Shown here: positions 11,349 to 21,897 of the stretch, in pieces
How the letters are laid out: every line of letters begins with the position of its first letter
Numbering within the stretch: the first letter of the stretch is position 1
Assembly: GCF_024346675.1 (NCBI RefSeq)
Contig: NZ_AP024850.1
Span: 1,178,001-1,242,000 of the forward strand
Length of the DNA: 64,000 nt
Direction of reading: 5' to 3'
Source: Photobacterium sanguinicancri
GTDB lineage: Bacteria > Pseudomonadota > Gammaproteobacteria > Enterobacterales > Vibrionaceae
The notes under the pieces: model-generated
The model's database searches: none
The model's input: the letters and a program-made list of their open reading frames with translations, nothing else
Told to the model about the DNA's origin: nothing
Made by a program: the position numbers and the translations under genes

Positions 11349-11933
11349 ATGTCGTTTAAGGAAGAATTTTTCACCTACCTCAGTGGATTTGGCGAGTATG
11401 AGAAACGTTCTATGTTTGGTGGTATGGGCGTGTTCATTGATGGGGCGATGTACGCAATTATCACAAATAAATCATTGTTTCTACGCGGTGGTGAAGTTCT
11501 TGATGAGCGTTTATGTCAACTTGGTTGCGCCAAGTTTAAGCACATTAAACGCAGTACGACAGCAATAGTAAACTATTACGATATAACGCCATTATTTAGT
11601 GAATCGCGTACGTTGAGTAATGAGCTAGTTGAGCATTCGATCCAAATTGCGCGTCAAGATAAAGTTGAAAAAGCTGCAGATAAAAACAAGCGTATTCGTG
11701 ATCTGCCTAACATGCGCTTGACCTTGGAACGTATGGTAAAAAAAGCGGGTGTAAAAGATGTAACAAGTTTTATGGAGCTTGGAGCGTCGGAAGTATTCTG
11801 TAAGGTGCGTCAGGTGCATGGCCAAGATTTAGATATTAAACTGCTTTGGATGTTTGCAGGCGCGGTGCAAGGTTGTCACTGGACTTTGTTAAATGATGAT
11901 CAGAAGTCGGGCTTATTGAGTGCTGTTAGCTAA
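11349..11933 (+). CDS. TfoX/TfoY (Sxy) family regulator
   Basis: A 194-residue protein with the TfoX N-terminal domain (KRSMFGGMGVFIDGAMYAI at about residues 17-35, and VNYYDI) and the helix-hairpin-helix-like C-terminal domain (RDLPNMRLTLERMVKKAG and a final LLWMFAGAVQGCHWTLL). Such proteins work with CRP to switch on competence, type VI secretion or motility genes in Vibrio. I chose the ATG at 11349 over upstream starts (11223, 11308) because the family begins just before the SMFGG block. The vibrio tfoY riboswitch signature (GCACAGGGCAAACC) is not present upstream. Assignment as TfoX or TfoY is left open. Confidence 0.85.
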   Translation: MSFKEEFFTYLSGFGEYEKRSMFGGMGVFIDGAMYAIITNKSLFLRGGEVLDERLCQLGCAKFKHIKRSTTAIVNYYDITPLFSESRTLSNELVEHSIQIARQDKVEKAADKNKRIRDLPNMRLTLERMVKKAGVKDVTSFMELGASEVFCKVRQVHGQDLDIKLLWMFAGAVQGCHWTLLNDDQKSGLLSAVS

Positions 11934-11960
11934 TATCTCTTTAATATTACGATTGTAATG

Positions 11961-11986
11961 GCCGCTGCCCCCAGCAGTGGCTTTTT
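11961..11986 (+). terminator. terminator after the tfoX-family gene
   Basis: An 8-bp stem (11961-11968 with 11974-11981, one G-T pair) is followed by TTTTTG. Confidence 0.8.
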
Positions 11987-12035
11987 GTTGTTATAATAGA
12001 CGCATACGCCCTATAATCAAGAATATCAATAACGT

Positions 12036-12947
12036 ATGCAGCTTCCAAAATTAACAGGTTCCGTCCTTTCTGGTTTACATTGTTTTTTGATCGCCGCAGA
12101 TCAAATGAGCTTTACTCGTGCCGCTGAAATTCTATGCTTAACGCAAAGTGCAGTTAGTCATAAGATAAAAAATCTTGAAGATAGCCTTGGGGTTCAGCTC
12201 TTTATTCGCCAGACCCGAAAACTCTTGTTAACCGAAGAAGGTAAACGTCTCAAAGGAGTTGTTGCTCAAAACTTTGGTGACATTGCACATGAATTGCGAG
12301 ATCTAAAAACGTTAGAGTTGAGTGGAGATTTCAATGTTTCAGTCCCTCCAACGTTTGCACAGACTTGGTTATTACCTCGCTTAAAGCACTTCATTGATAA
12401 ATATCCAGCGCTTCGCTTTCATTTACGTACCCGTAATGATCTTGTTGATTTTCAGACTGAATCGTTCGACTGTGCTATCTACTTTGGGCATGGTAAGTAT
12501 GCAGGGTTACATTCTGAAAAGTTGATGGATGAAAGCATGGTCCCAGTATGTAGCCCTCAATATGCAGATCAAAACCATTTACACAATAACCCAGAACAAT
12601 TAATGGTGTGTACGTTATTGCATGATGCGGCTCCTTGGGCGCGGGCAGGACGTAATGATGAGTGGCAATACTGGGCTCAAACCAATGGGATCGAATTACC
12701 TGAAAATAGTTGTACATTTGATCGTGCTGATCTGGCATTACAGGCGGCTGAAAATGGTTTGGGTATTGCGATGGGCAGGCATTCATTTGTTGATCAACAG
12801 CTAAAAGATGGTCGATTGGTGGTGCCTTTTGATATGGCAGTACAGTCACCATTGAGCTATTACGTTGTTTGTCGTCAAGATGCGACGATTTCACCGCGGA
12901 TAAAGGCGTTTCAGACATGGCTTCATAGTGAAATAGCAGAATTTTAA
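12036..12947 (+). CDS. LysR-family regulator, DsdC-like
   Basis: A 303-residue LysR-type transcription factor. The N-terminal helix-turn-helix contains FTRAAEILCLTQSAVSHKI, followed by the linker helix and a substrate-binding domain starting near ELSGDFNVSVPPTFAQTWL. The blocks CTLLHD, NDEWQYWAQ and FDRADLALQAAENGLGIAMG closely follow E. coli DsdC, the D-serine-responsive activator. No dsdX or dsdA gene is beside it, so the effector and targets are unknown. Confidence 0.85.
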   Translation: MQLPKLTGSVLSGLHCFLIAADQMSFTRAAEILCLTQSAVSHKIKNLEDSLGVQLFIRQTRKLLLTEEGKRLKGVVAQNFGDIAHELRDLKTLELSGDFNVSVPPTFAQTWLLPRLKHFIDKYPALRFHLRTRNDLVDFQTESFDCAIYFGHGKYAGLHSEKLMDESMVPVCSPQYADQNHLHNNPEQLMVCTLLHDAAPWARAGRNDEWQYWAQTNGIELPENSCTFDRADLALQAAENGLGIAMGRHSFVDQQLKDGRLVVPFDMAVQSPLSYYVVCRQDATISPRIKAFQTWLHSEIAEF

Positions 12948-13037
12948 TGTTTCGAGCTCGATAGTGGCTTGACCCTTATATCACTCGGTAGTGATAATAG
13001 CGTTATAAGTGTTATTCAGATTAATAGTGGAGAATCA

Positions 13038-13559
13038 ATGGCCAAGTTAAGCCTACAAGAGCAAATGCTTAAAGCTGGTTTAGTTGATAAGAAAAAACTA
13101 AAAAAAGCAGCGAAAGGTGCGAAAAAATCACGCGTTCAAGCACGTGAAGCGAAAGCGGCTGTTGAAGCAAATCGAGCAGCTCAACTTGAGCAAGATAAGA
13201 ACCTAAACCGCCTGAAGAATGAAGAAGTTCAGAAAAAAGAGTTTCAGGCGCAGGTAAAACAACTTATCGAGATGAACCGCATCGATCGCAAAAAAGGTGA
13301 TATTGGCTATAACTTCACTGACGGTACATTAGTGAAGAAGATTTATGTTGATAAAACCATGCAAGATCAGCTGGTACGTGGTCGTTTAGCGATTGTTCGT
13401 TTAGCGGATAGTTACGAAGTGATTCCAAGTGTGGTAGCAGATAAAATTGCGCAGCGTGACGAATCAAGTATCGTACTGAATAACGTTGTTGAAAACGACG
13501 AGCCTGACGAAGATGATCCGTACGCAGACTTTGTGATTCCAGATGATTTAATGTGGTAA
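13038..13559 (+). CDS. yaiL: DUF2058 (YaiL) family protein
   Basis: Cytosolic 173-residue protein. A highly charged Lys-rich and coiled-coil N-terminal half (MAKLSLQEQMLKAGLVDKKK, then Ala/Glu/Arg-rich helix) is followed by a small domain with IGYNFTDGTLVKKIYV and an acidic tail ending in Met-Trp. This is the pattern of the YaiL family, a nucleoprotein/polynucleotide-associated protein of unclear role. The ATG at 13038 follows a GGAG ribosome-binding site; the longer upstream frame is not credible. Confidence 0.88.
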   Translation: MAKLSLQEQMLKAGLVDKKKLKKAAKGAKKSRVQAREAKAAVEANRAAQLEQDKNLNRLKNEEVQKKEFQAQVKQLIEMNRIDRKKGDIGYNFTDGTLVKKIYVDKTMQDQLVRGRLAIVRLADSYEVIPSVVADKIAQRDESSIVLNNVVENDEPDEDDPYADFVIPDDLMW

Positions 13560-13592
13560 TCATCGCTTAATAAATGGTTACGCATAAAGTAT

Positions 13593-13617
13593 AAAGCCCT
13601 GATTATCAGGGCTTTTT
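13593..13617. terminator. terminator between yaiL and the symporter gene
   Basis: A 10-bp stem (13593-13602 with 13606-13615) with a TTA loop, T-run on the plus strand. It lies between convergent genes and could serve both. Confidence 0.9.
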
Positions 13618-13644
13618 GTTGCCTGGTGTTTTTGTTCTAGCTCA

Positions 13645-14883
13645 CTAAGCTTTGCTTGGTTCTGCTTCTACATTAATTTGGTCATTGATGATCACCGCAC
13701 AAGCGGCATCGCCGGTGATATTTAGCGCTGTGCGTATCATATCGAAGATACGATCCAGTGCGAACAATAGCGGTAGCCCTTCGATAGGGATCCCTGCCGA
13801 CAGCAGTACAGCAACAACTAAGAAAGAGGGCCCAGGCACACCTGCTTGGCCAACGGCGCCTAACGTCGAAGTGATAATAATTGCCATATAAGCACTCATG
13901 CTTAAATCAATATTGAATATTTGCGCAAAGAAGATAGCCACTAAACCATAGTAAATAGCGTTACCACTCATGTTGATGGTTGCACCCAGTGGCAGCACAA
14001 ATGAGGCGGTAGCATTTTTAACTTTTAGTTCTTCTTCACACACTTCCATAGTAACAGGCAGCGTTGCCATTGAAGACGCGGTAGAAAGAGCAACCGCTTG
14101 TGGTTTTTTCATGACTGACAAGAATTTCAATGGTGAGGTTTTACTGAACACTTTGATCATCAGTGGGTAGAACACAAAGCCGTACACTAAAATAGCCACT
14201 ACGTAGACGACAAAGAGCTTGAAGACCACCATAAGAGCACTAAAGCCAAATGTGCCTACCGCATCTGCCATCAAGCCAAATACGCCCAGAGGTGCGATTT
14301 TCATAATGACGTTGATCATCCAAACCATGGCATCAACAATGGCATTAACACCGTTGATTAGTGGATCTCTGCGATCTTTTTCTAACTTAGAAACAGCAAT
14401 ACCAAAGAAAAGGCAGAATACTAAAATTTGGAGGATATTGGCTTCATTTAACGATTGAAAAACATTGGTTGGGATCATGCCAAGCACTGTTGCCCAGAAT
14501 GAGGGTAAATCACCTTTATCAGCGTAAGCATTTGAGAACATCCCTTCAACACCTGACAGATCTATGCCGACACCAGGTTGGAACACTTCCCCCAAAAAAA
14601 GTGCTAGGGCAACGGCGACAGCCGACGTGAAGCCAAAAAAGCCTAGGGTCATTAATCCGACCTTTCCTGCGGCCGAGCTATTACCTAACCCTGCAGCACC
14701 AGAAATAATGGCAACCGCAACTAAGGGGATCACTAGCATTTTTATCAAGTGGATAAAGATACTGCCAAGTGGCGCGAAAATACTTGCTGTTGGCCCCATC
14801 ATGGCACCGACGAGGGTTCCCACAACCATCGCGATGACGACTTGAATGCCAATATTGTTTAAAAATCCTTTATTTGTTAACAC
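13645..14883 (-). CDS. dicarboxylate/amino acid:cation symporter (DAACS family)
   Basis: Inner-membrane protein of 412 residues with about eight membrane segments plus two re-entrant loops. Family signatures are the serine-rich loop STASSMATLPVTM, the sodium-site region GATINMSGNAIYYG, and FALDRIFDMIRTALNITGD near the C-terminus. It should import glutamate, aspartate, C4-dicarboxylates or serine/threonine with Na+ or H+; the sequence alone does not decide. It appears monocistronic. Confidence 0.9.
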   Translation of the reverse strand: MLTNKGFLNNIGIQVVIAMVVGTLVGAMMGPTASIFAPLGSIFIHLIKMLVIPLVAVAIISGAAGLGNSSAAGKVGLMTLGFFGFTSAVAVALALFLGEVFQPGVGIDLSGVEGMFSNAYADKGDLPSFWATVLGMIPTNVFQSLNEANILQILVFCLFFGIAVSKLEKDRRDPLINGVNAIVDAMVWMINVIMKIAPLGVFGLMADAVGTFGFSALMVVFKLFVVYVVAILVYGFVFYPLMIKVFSKTSPLKFLSVMKKPQAVALSTASSMATLPVTMEVCEEELKVKNATASFVLPLGATINMSGNAIYYGLVAIFFAQIFNIDLSMSAYMAIIITSTLGAVGQAGVPGPSFLVVAVLLSAGIPIEGLPLLFALDRIFDMIRTALNITGDAACAVIINDQINVEAEPSKA

Positions 14884-15217
14884 CTTCGATACCTCTGTCG
14901 TGTCTAGATTTAGTCGTGCAATAAGCCACTAACTTAGCTTATAAAGAGTAGAATCTTGTTTTGCATTTGTTGTAATTGTTGGTCTTATGTTTTGCAAGTG
15001 TGTTTTTACATGTAACTATCGTGAAGATCAATTAATAACGGCTGCATTTGTTTTTTAATTGCAGCTAGTGTGGGTGTTATGTGCTACATGAATGTTGCGT
15101 TTTCGAGTTTTATTGCATGACATTAGCGGAAGGGTAATTGAAGTATAGTGGGGAGGCGTTAGTGAACAGGGCTAAAGTCGACGGTTAGCTAATTAATGTG
15201 ACTGAGTAGCGATGTTC
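14884..15217. other. intergenic region upstream of the symporter gene
   Basis: About 330 bp between the symporter start and the trp operon terminator. It must hold the symporter promoter on the minus strand. I see no ORF and no operator I can name. Confidence 0.4.
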
Positions 15218-15255
15218 ATAAAAAAACGGCGATAGAAGTATGATCTCTATCGCCG
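15218..15255 (-). terminator. terminator of the trp operon
   Basis: A 10-bp stem (15227-15236 with 15246-15255) is followed on the minus strand by a T-run of about seven. It lies 23 bp after the trpA stop. Confidence 0.92.
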
Positions 15256-15277
15256 ATTAAGTTTTTGTTTTGCTTAT

Positions 15278-16084
15278 TTATAGCTGAGTAGCTGCTTTCA
15301 TCGGTGTGACAAAATTAGCGAGCTTACTAAGCATACTTGGATGGTTCTCAAGATTGCTTTCAATGATTTTCACCACTGCAGAGCCTGAGATTGCACCTGC
15401 AGCCCCGGCTTCAATCGCGTCTTTAACTTGTTCTGGTGTTGAAATACCAAATCCCAGAATAGCAGGTGGCGCATTATGCTTTTTCAGGTTTTCAAGTAGG
15501 GGGCCAATTGGCATTCCAGCTTTGGTTTCTGCCCCGGTTACACCCGCGCGCGAGAGTAAGTAAGTGTATCCGCCACCTAGCTCAGAGACTGTTTTCAATG
15601 TTGCCTCATCAGCATTAGGTGGTGCGATAAATATAGGGTGTATGCCATGTTTTTCAGCAGCTGCGTGGAAGTCAGCGGATTCATTTACTGGTACATCAGC
15701 AATCAGTACCGAATCAACACCCGCCTCAGCACATTGTTGGTAAAATTTATCAATACCGGCTGAAAATACCAAATTAGCATACATGAGCAAGCCAATTGGC
15801 AGATCTGGGTATTTAGTGCGGATTTGCGTGATCATATCAAAGCACACAGCTGGTGTGGTCCCTGATGCTAGCGCGCGGATAGTGGCCCCTTGAATTGTTG
15901 GGCCATCGGCTAATGGATCAGAGAAAGGAATACCGAGCTCAAGGGCATCTGCGCCTGATTCAACAAGCGTGTCGATAACGCGCATTGATTGCTCTGGTGT
16001 TGGGTCTCCAATTGTCACGAAAGGAACAAAAGCGCCTTGTTGTTTTTCTGCCAATTGGCTGAAAAGTTGTTGATAACGATCCAT
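15278..16084 (-). CDS. trpA: tryptophan synthase alpha subunit
   Basis: Cleaves indole-3-glycerol phosphate to indole and glyceraldehyde 3-phosphate, passing indole through a tunnel to TrpB. It is a 268-residue TIM barrel. The catalytic Glu is in [16 protein letters not shown], the loop GVTGAETKA and the phosphate site [10 protein letters not shown] are intact. It overlaps the trpB stop as TAATG and is the last gene of the operon. Confidence 0.98.
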   Translation of the reverse strand: MDRYQQLFSQLAEKQQGAFVPFVTIGDPTPEQSMRVIDTLVESGADALELGIPFSDPLADGPTIQGATIRALASGTTPAVCFDMITQIRTKYPDLPIGLLMYANLVFSAGIDKFYQQCAEAGVDSVLIADVPVNESADFHAAAEKHGIHPIFIAPPNADEATLKTVSELGGGYTYLLSRAGVTGAETKAGMPIGPLLENLKKHNAPPAILGFGISTPEQVKDAIEAGAAGAISGSAVVKIIESNLENHPSMLSKLANFVTPMKAATQL

Positions 16085-17274
16085 TACAGCGCTCCCTTTG
16101 CTTCAAGAATGTCGTGAACTGTGAAGATATCTTTATCGCCACGGCCTGATAGGTTCACAACTAGTAGTTGTTCTTTTTCTGGGTTTTCTTCAATCATTTT
16201 CATTGCATACGCCAGTGCGTGTGCCGATTCTAGTGCTGGGATTATGCCTTCTTTACGGGCAAGTAGTTGAAAAGCATCTAACGCTTCATCGTCGGTCACG
16301 GCGCCATATTGTGCGCGGCCAATCGCATTAAGGTGTGCGTGTTGTGGGCCAACAGATGGGAAATCAAGGCCAGCAGATACAGAATATGATTCTTCTACTT
16401 GGCCATGCTCGTCTTGCATCAGTGGTGCTTTCATACCAAAGAAAATGCCCAGCTTACCGTGTTTAAGTGGTGCGCCGTGCATGTTGGTATCTAAGCCTTT
16501 ACCCGCAGGTTCAACGCCAATCAGTGCAACATTTTCTTCTTTTATGAAGTCAGAGAACATGCCAATGGCGTTAGAACCACCACCAACACAAGCAATCACC
16601 GCATCAGGGAGGCGACCTTCTTTCTCTAAGATCTGTGATTTAGTTTCTTCGCCAATGATGTGCTGGAATTCACGCACTATGGTTGGGAATGGGTGAGGGC
16701 CTGCTGCTGTACCAAGTAGGTAGTGCGCCTTGTCGTAGCTTGCAGACCAGTCACGCATTGCTTCATTACAGGCATCTTTCAATGTGGCAGAGCCTGAATG
16801 TACAGGAATGACTTCTGCACCCATTAACTTCATACGGAAAACATTAGGGCTTTGACGCTCAACGTCTTTTGCACCCATGTAGACTCGGCATTTTAAATCT
16901 AATAATGCACAGGCTAGCGCAGTTGCAACACCGTGTTGACCAGCGCCGGTTTCCGCAATAATTTCATGCTTACCCATACGTTTAGCAAGTAAGGCTTGGC
17001 CTAGTACTTGGTTTGTCTTATGTGCACCGCCATGAAGTAAATCCTCACGTTTTAAGTACAACTTTGTTTTTGTACCTTTGGTCAGGTTTTGACAAAGTGT
17101 TAGGGCCGTAGGGCGACCTGCGTACTCTTTTAACAGGGTAATAAATTCGTGTTGAAAAGCAGGGTCTTGTTGGGCCTCAATGAAAGCGTCTTCCAATTGG
17201 TCTAATGCTGGTACCAAAATTTGAGGTACGAACTGACCGCCAAATTCGCCAAAGTAGGCATCTAACTTGCTCAT
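16084..17274 (-). CDS. trpB: tryptophan synthase beta subunit
   Basis: PLP enzyme joining indole and serine to form tryptophan. The 396-residue protein starts [18 protein letters not shown]; a longer upstream frame exists but is inside trpCF. The PLP lysine is in [13 protein letters not shown], the catalytic Glu in [10 protein letters not shown], and the phosphate-binding loop is GGGSNAIG. The start follows the trpCF stop by one base. Confidence 0.98.
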   Translation of the reverse strand: MSKLDAYFGEFGGQFVPQILVPALDQLEDAFIEAQQDPAFQHEFITLLKEYAGRPTALTLCQNLTKGTKTKLYLKREDLLHGGAHKTNQVLGQALLAKRMGKHEIIAETGAGQHGVATALACALLDLKCRVYMGAKDVERQSPNVFRMKLMGAEVIPVHSGSATLKDACNEAMRDWSASYDKAHYLLGTAAGPHPFPTIVREFQHIIGEETKSQILEKEGRLPDAVIACVGGGSNAIGMFSDFIKEENVALIGVEPAGKGLDTNMHGAPLKHGKLGIFFGMKAPLMQDEHGQVEESYSVSAGLDFPSVGPQHAHLNAIGRAQYGAVTDDEALDAFQLLARKEGIIPALESAHALAYAMKMIEENPEKEQLLVVNLSGRGDKDIFTVHDILEAKGAL

Positions 17275-17275
17275 A

Positions 17276-18658
17276 TTATTTATTGTCCTTAATGCTTTTG
17301 ATTGCCGCAAATGCCGCATCCAATTTTGTTTTGTCTTTTTTTCCTGGTGCACTTTCAACGCCAGAGTTCAGGTCAAGGCCGCGGCAACCTAGCTTGGTCG
17401 CTGCACTGACATTATCTGGTGATAGGCCGCCAGCAAGAAGAATATTGGCTTTATCAGCCTCTGATATAATTGACCAATCGAAGGCTTTACCTGTGCCGCC
17501 TGTTTGTTGGCCGACTTTGCTATCGAGAAGGTGTTTATCGACTTGCCATCGTGCAAACTCAGGCAGGGTGTCGGTAATGCCATGCGCTTTCCATATCTCA
17601 CACTCAGCAGGCAGTTCTGCCTTTAAATGTTGTACATATTCAGGTGATTCCTCACCATGTAGTTGTACGGCGGAAAGTGCTAATGCATGTGCCGCCTTAA
17701 ACACTTGTTCTGGATCTGCATTTTGGAATACACCGACATACTTCAGTGGTGCGCCGCTCATTATCATGCGGGCTTGTTCTACATCAACGTGGCGAGGTGA
17801 CGCTGAGACGAAAATTAAACCACCATAAACAGCACCACTTTGGTAGGCCGCGGCTGCATCATTGGCGTGTGTTAGCCCACAGACTTTATTTTCACCTATG
17901 AGCACTCGACGAACAGCAAGCTCTAAATTGTCTTCCGACATCAATGAACTGCCGATCAAAAAGCCATTGGCATAGGCAGAAAGATCACGGATCTGCTGGT
18001 TGGTATAAATACCAGACTCAGAAATAACAATGGTATCTTCACTTAAACGGGGTGCCAGTTGTTTGGTACGGTCTAAATCAATGCTTAGGTCGCGTAAGTT
18101 GCGGTTGTTGATACCCACCACTTTGGCTTTAAGCGCGATTGCACGTTCAAGTTCGGCTTCGTTACTGACTTCGGTTAACACACCTAGCTTTAGGGTTTCA
18201 GCTACATTCGCCAGCGTGCGGTATTCGTCATCAGACAGCACCGACAGCATCAGCAAAATTGCATCGGCTTGGTAGTGACGAGCAAGGTAGACCTGATAAG
18301 GGTCGATCATGAAATCTTTACACAAAACAGGTTGAGTAACTTGGGCTCGAACTTGTGGAACAAAATCAAAGTTGCCTTGAAAATATTTTTCATCAGTAAG
18401 TACCGAGATTGCGCTCGCATGATTTTTGTAAACTTGAGCAATGTAATCTAAGTCGAAGTCATCACGAATAAGCCCTTTTGAAGGGGAGGCCTTTTTACAT
18501 TCCAAAATGAATGCGGGCTCTTTCTTTGCCAATGCGTCGTAGAAGCTGCGGTCACTGTGGGAAAGCGTATCAATAAAGCTTTCCAGTGGTTGCTCGGCTT
18601 TGCGTGCTTCTACCCAAATACGTTTATCAGCAACAATTTTTGCTAGAACAGTTTCCAT
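17276..18658 (-). CDS. trpCF: bifunctional indoleglycerol-phosphate synthase / PRA isomerase
   Basis: A fusion enzyme of 460 residues, as in E. coli and Vibrio. The N-terminal TrpC barrel (about 1-255) has [14 protein letters not shown], the catalytic Lys in VLCKDFMID and the Glu in VISESGIY. The C-terminal TrpF barrel (about 256-460) starts at [11 protein letters not shown] and has [11 protein letters not shown] and the [11 protein letters not shown] phosphate site. It lies two bases after trpD. Confidence 0.97.
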   Translation of the reverse strand: METVLAKIVADKRIWVEARKAEQPLESFIDTLSHSDRSFYDALAKKEPAFILECKKASPSKGLIRDDFDLDYIAQVYKNHASAISVLTDEKYFQGNFDFVPQVRAQVTQPVLCKDFMIDPYQVYLARHYQADAILLMLSVLSDDEYRTLANVAETLKLGVLTEVSNEAELERAIALKAKVVGINNRNLRDLSIDLDRTKQLAPRLSEDTIVISESGIYTNQQIRDLSAYANGFLIGSSLMSEDNLELAVRRVLIGENKVCGLTHANDAAAAYQSGAVYGGLIFVSASPRHVDVEQARMIMSGAPLKYVGVFQNADPEQVFKAAHALALSAVQLHGEESPEYVQHLKAELPAECEIWKAHGITDTLPEFARWQVDKHLLDSKVGQQTGGTGKAFDWSIISEADKANILLAGGLSPDNVSAATKLGCRGLDLNSGVESAPGKKDKTKLDAAFAAIKSIKDNK

Positions 18659-18660
18659 GA

Positions 18661-19671
18661 TTAACCTCGTGCAGCTAGTTGTTCAACAAGCGCGAATGCA
18701 GAGCCAGATTGCATAACACCAATGGCTTTTTGAGTATTCGTTTTTAAATCTTCATGACCAAATAAGCGCATCAGAAGGGCGACATTGACAGCTACAGCAC
18801 CTTGTTGTGCATCTGTCCCTTTTCCTGTCAGAATATTGGTAATAATGGCGCGATTTTCTTCTGGTTCGCCGCCTTTGATTGCTTCTAACGGGTGAACATC
18901 TAAGCCGAAATCAGCAGGGGTGAGTGTGTATTCAGTGATTTCACCATTAATGATTTCTGCCACTGTCGTTTCGCCATGGATAGCCACTTCATCTAAGCCA
19001 CTACCGTGGACAACGGCTGCGCGCTTCATGCCCATGGTTGCCATTGTTTCTGCGATGGGACGAACAAGCGCTTTATCGTACACACCCATTAATTCGATAT
19101 TTGGTCGAGCAGGGTTAATCAGCGGACCTAAAAGATTAAAGATAGTGCGTGTTTTGAGCGTCTGGCGTACAGGCATCGCGTGACGAACCCCGCCGTGGTA
19201 CTCAGGTGCAAATAAGAAACAAACACCTAAATCATCCAATGCTTGGCGAGCAGTTTCTGGTTTCATCGCTAAGTTAATACCGAATTTATCCAATAGGTCT
19301 GATGAGCCAGATTTACTGGAGACACCACGGTTACCATGTTTTGCGACTTTTATGCCACACGCAGCAGCAACGAAAGCAGCGGTGGTAGAAATATTGATGG
19401 TATTTGCACCGTCACCACCAGTACCGACAATATCGCCAAAGTCGTAGTCTGGACTTGGGAATGCATTGGCGTTGGCTACGAGTGCGCTGGCTGCACCTGC
19501 GATTTCTGCTGGTGTTTCGCCTTTAATTTTGAGTGCGGTTAATACGGCCGATAGCAAAATTGGCTCTACTTCACCTTTGATGATGGCATCAAAAAGTGTA
19601 TGGCTTTCTTGCTGGCTTAGTGGTTGTTGGGCATAAAGTTTATTTGCAATGTCGTAAATCACAGCATCCAT
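18661..19671 (-). CDS. trpD: anthranilate phosphoribosyltransferase
   Basis: Transfers the phosphoribosyl group from PRPP to anthranilate. It has 336 residues, with the PRPP-binding [31 protein letters not shown] and HGSGLDEV motifs. Unlike E. coli it is not fused to TrpG. It follows trpG by 14 bp. Confidence 0.98.
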   Translation of the reverse strand: MDAVIYDIANKLYAQQPLSQQESHTLFDAIIKGEVEPILLSAVLTALKIKGETPAEIAGAASALVANANAFPSPDYDFGDIVGTGGDGANTINISTTAAFVAAACGIKVAKHGNRGVSSKSGSSDLLDKFGINLAMKPETARQALDDLGVCFLFAPEYHGGVRHAMPVRQTLKTRTIFNLLGPLINPARPNIELMGVYDKALVRPIAETMATMGMKRAAVVHGSGLDEVAIHGETTVAEIINGEITEYTLTPADFGLDVHPLEAIKGGEPEENRAIITNILTGKGTDAQQGAVAVNVALLMRLFGHEDLKTNTQKAIGVMQSGSAFALVEQLAARG

Positions 19672-19685
19672 GATGATAGTCCTTA

Positions 19686-20321
19686 TTATTCTACGTCTTG
19701 TTTAACCGCTTGTTGTGAAGGCGAGGGTACAAAGGGGGTCGTTACCCAATCGAGCGTGTTAATCAGAAGTTGTGCACCTTGTGTCGTTAAGATGGATTCT
19801 GGGTGGAACTGAAAACCACATACTTTATCTTCATCTTGTGTAACAGCCATAACTAAGCCATTAACATCAGCAACAACCTTTAAACTATCAGGAACTTGAG
19901 TTGCAACCAAGGAATGATAACGTGCAATCGATAATGGATTAGGCAGCTCGCCAAAAACAGGATGCTGGTTGTGGCGCATCATGGCGGCTTTCCCATGGAC
20001 AATGTCGCCAGCACCTTCCACTTTACCGCCATACGCTTCTACAATCGCTTGATGACCAAGACATATCCCTATCATAGGGACTTTACCTTTTAGGTGGACA
20101 ATCAGCTCAGGCATGCAGCCTGCATCGGCGGGCGCTCCAGGGCCTGGAGACAAAACCAGTACAGGGTTGGTTTTTTCATTGATTGCCTGCGACATTTGCT
20201 CAACCGTTAGGCTGTTGCGATAAACGGTAACGGGATGGCCAAGTGAGCGAAATTGATCAACAAGGTTATAAGTAAAAGAGTCGAAATTATCGAGTAGGAC
20301 AATATGGGCTTTAGTCATCAT
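19686..20321 (-). CDS. trpG: anthranilate synthase glutamine amidotransferase subunit
   Basis: Supplies ammonia from glutamine to TrpE. This class I glutamine amidotransferase of about 211 residues starts [20 protein letters not shown]. The nucleophile Cys is in [10 protein letters not shown], and the His-Glu pair is in [10 protein letters not shown]. The open frame runs on into trpE, but an AAGGAAAAG ribosome-binding site places the start at the double ATG (20321 or 20318), 7 bp after the trpE stop. It is a free-standing subunit. Confidence 0.96.
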   Translation of the reverse strand: MMTKAHIVLLDNFDSFTYNLVDQFRSLGHPVTVYRNSLTVEQMSQAINEKTNPVLVLSPGPGAPADAGCMPELIVHLKGKVPMIGICLGHQAIVEAYGGKVEGAGDIVHGKAAMMRHNQHPVFGELPNPLSIARYHSLVATQVPDSLKVVADVNGLVMAVTQDEDKVCGFQFHPESILTTQGAQLLINTLDWVTTPFVPSPSQQAVKQDVE

Positions 20322-20328
20322 CTTTTCC

Positions 20329-21897
20329 TTATCCTTGAGTGTGAGCTTTGCGAATAGCACTGATAACAGCTTGTGCCTTACCGCGGGTTTCATCTGCTTC
20401 TGCTTGCGGTACTGAGTCATACACCACGCCAGCCCCTGCTTGTACGCTAGCAATACCGTCTTCAACGTAAGCTGAACGGATAACAATACAAGTGTCCATG
20501 TCGCCATGACCTGTGATGTAACCCACCGCACCGCCATAACTACCGCGACGACGCTTTTCGACATCACGAATTAATTGCATTGCGCGAATTTTTGGCGCCC
20601 CTGTCAGGGTGCCCATGTTCATGCAGGCTTGGTAAGCGTGAAGGGCATCAAGGTCGCTTCGTAGTTGACCAACCACCCGCGAAACCAAGTGCATTACATG
20701 ACTATAACGGTCAACTTTCAGTAAATCGGCGACATAGCGGGTGCCTGCTTCACTGATCCGCGCCACATCATTACGCGCGAGATCAACTAGCATCATATGC
20801 TCTGCGTTTTCTTTCATGTCGCAGCGTAGTTCTAATTCGATACGGCCATCTAAATCGAGATTAATCGAACCATCGGTATTTTTGCCACGCTGGCGTGTAC
20901 CTGCGATTGGGTAAATTTCGACTTGATTGGTTTCGGTTGCGTATTTCAGCGCACTTTCTGGTGAAGCACCAAAGAGGGTGAAATCGGCATCTTGCATGAA
21001 AAACATGTAAGGGCTTGGGTTGCCAATTTTTAATTCTTTATAAGCCACCAGTGGTGATGGACACGGTAAGGTAAATTGACGAGATGGCACCACTTGAAAT
21101 ACATCTCCACCAATGACGTATTGTTTTAAATCGGCAACGGTTTGGCAAAAATCAGCGTCACTAACACTCACTTCAGGTTCGCATTGCGTCAATTGAATTG
21201 CTGGTGGAACGGTAGCAGGAGCTAAACACGCTTCTTTGATTTGCTGTAAGCGACGGCTTAGTTCGAAGTAGCTATTGGTATATTGATCGCCACCAAACAG
21301 TGTGGCTTGCAGCTTACCTTTGCGGCGCTGGTGATCGATAACCAGCAATGTCTCAGCGATATAGAATAAGTAATCTGGACATTTGTTATCTTGCTCGACT
21401 TCCGCCAAAGGCTCAAAGCCGGCTACAAGGTCGTAGGCAAAGAGTCCGCCAAGGAACAAGGCTTCCTGTGGGTGACCGGAAGTATCGAATGCATGTTGCA
21501 CCATACGCAGTGCATCAAATGAGGATGCTTGGCGTAAGCGACTATCCTCATCAAGCGCGCGTTCTGCGGTTGGAAATGTCAACGTAAGGCTATTGCTCGT
21601 ACGCTGATGGCCCACTGTGTCGGGAATGTTATGCTCGATAGTTTGTAATACATTCAAGCCATTATCTGTAAGGGCTTCTAATTGCACCTCGGTGCCACGG
21701 CAAACAATGCGTACGGCGGCGTCGATTAACATTAAGCTTTTAAGGTCTTGCTTAGAGTCGACTTCGGCCGACTCCAGTAATAGGTTATGTGGTCGATCAC
21801 CGCAAACTGTGTAATACAGCTCAGTTGGCTCCGCTACATAGGGTACATCAAGGCTAAGCACTTCCAGCTCGCCAATGGTGCGTTGGGTTGTGTTCAC
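20329..21897 (-). CDS. trpE: anthranilate synthase component I
   Basis: Converts chorismate and ammonia to anthranilate, the committed step of tryptophan synthesis. The 522-residue protein carries the N-terminal LLESAE motif, part of the allosteric tryptophan site, so feedback inhibition is expected. The chorismate-binding domain shows QVVPSRQF, GASPES, PIAGTRQRG and GAPKIRAM. Its start overlaps the stop of the DAHP synthase gene by 4 bp (ATGA), so the two are translationally coupled. Confidence 0.98.
   Translation of the reverse strand: MNTTQRTIGELEVLSLDVPYVAEPTELYYTVCGDRPHNLLLESAEVDSKQDLKSLMLIDAAVRIVCRGTEVQLEALTDNGLNVLQTIEHNIPDTVGHQRTSNSLTLTFPTAERALDEDSRLRQASSFDALRMVQHAFDTSGHPQEALFLGGLFAYDLVAGFEPLAEVEQDNKCPDYLFYIAETLLVIDHQRRKGKLQATLFGGDQYTNSYFELSRRLQQIKEACLAPATVPPAIQLTQCEPEVSVSDADFCQTVADLKQYVIGGDVFQVVPSRQFTLPCPSPLVAYKELKIGNPSPYMFFMQDADFTLFGASPESALKYATETNQVEIYPIAGTRQRGKNTDGSINLDLDGRIELELRCDMKENAEHMMLVDLARNDVARISEAGTRYVADLLKVDRYSHVMHLVSRVVGQLRSDLDALHAYQACMNMGTLTGAPKIRAMQLIRDVEKRRRGSYGGAVGYITGHGDMDTCIVIRSAYVEDGIASVQAGAGVVYDSVPQAEADETRGKAQAVISAIRKAHTQG

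Noticed and set aside
20322..20567. Upstream extension of the trpG frame
   Set aside because: It lies inside trpE, has no family similarity, and a good ribosome-binding site marks the start at 20321.
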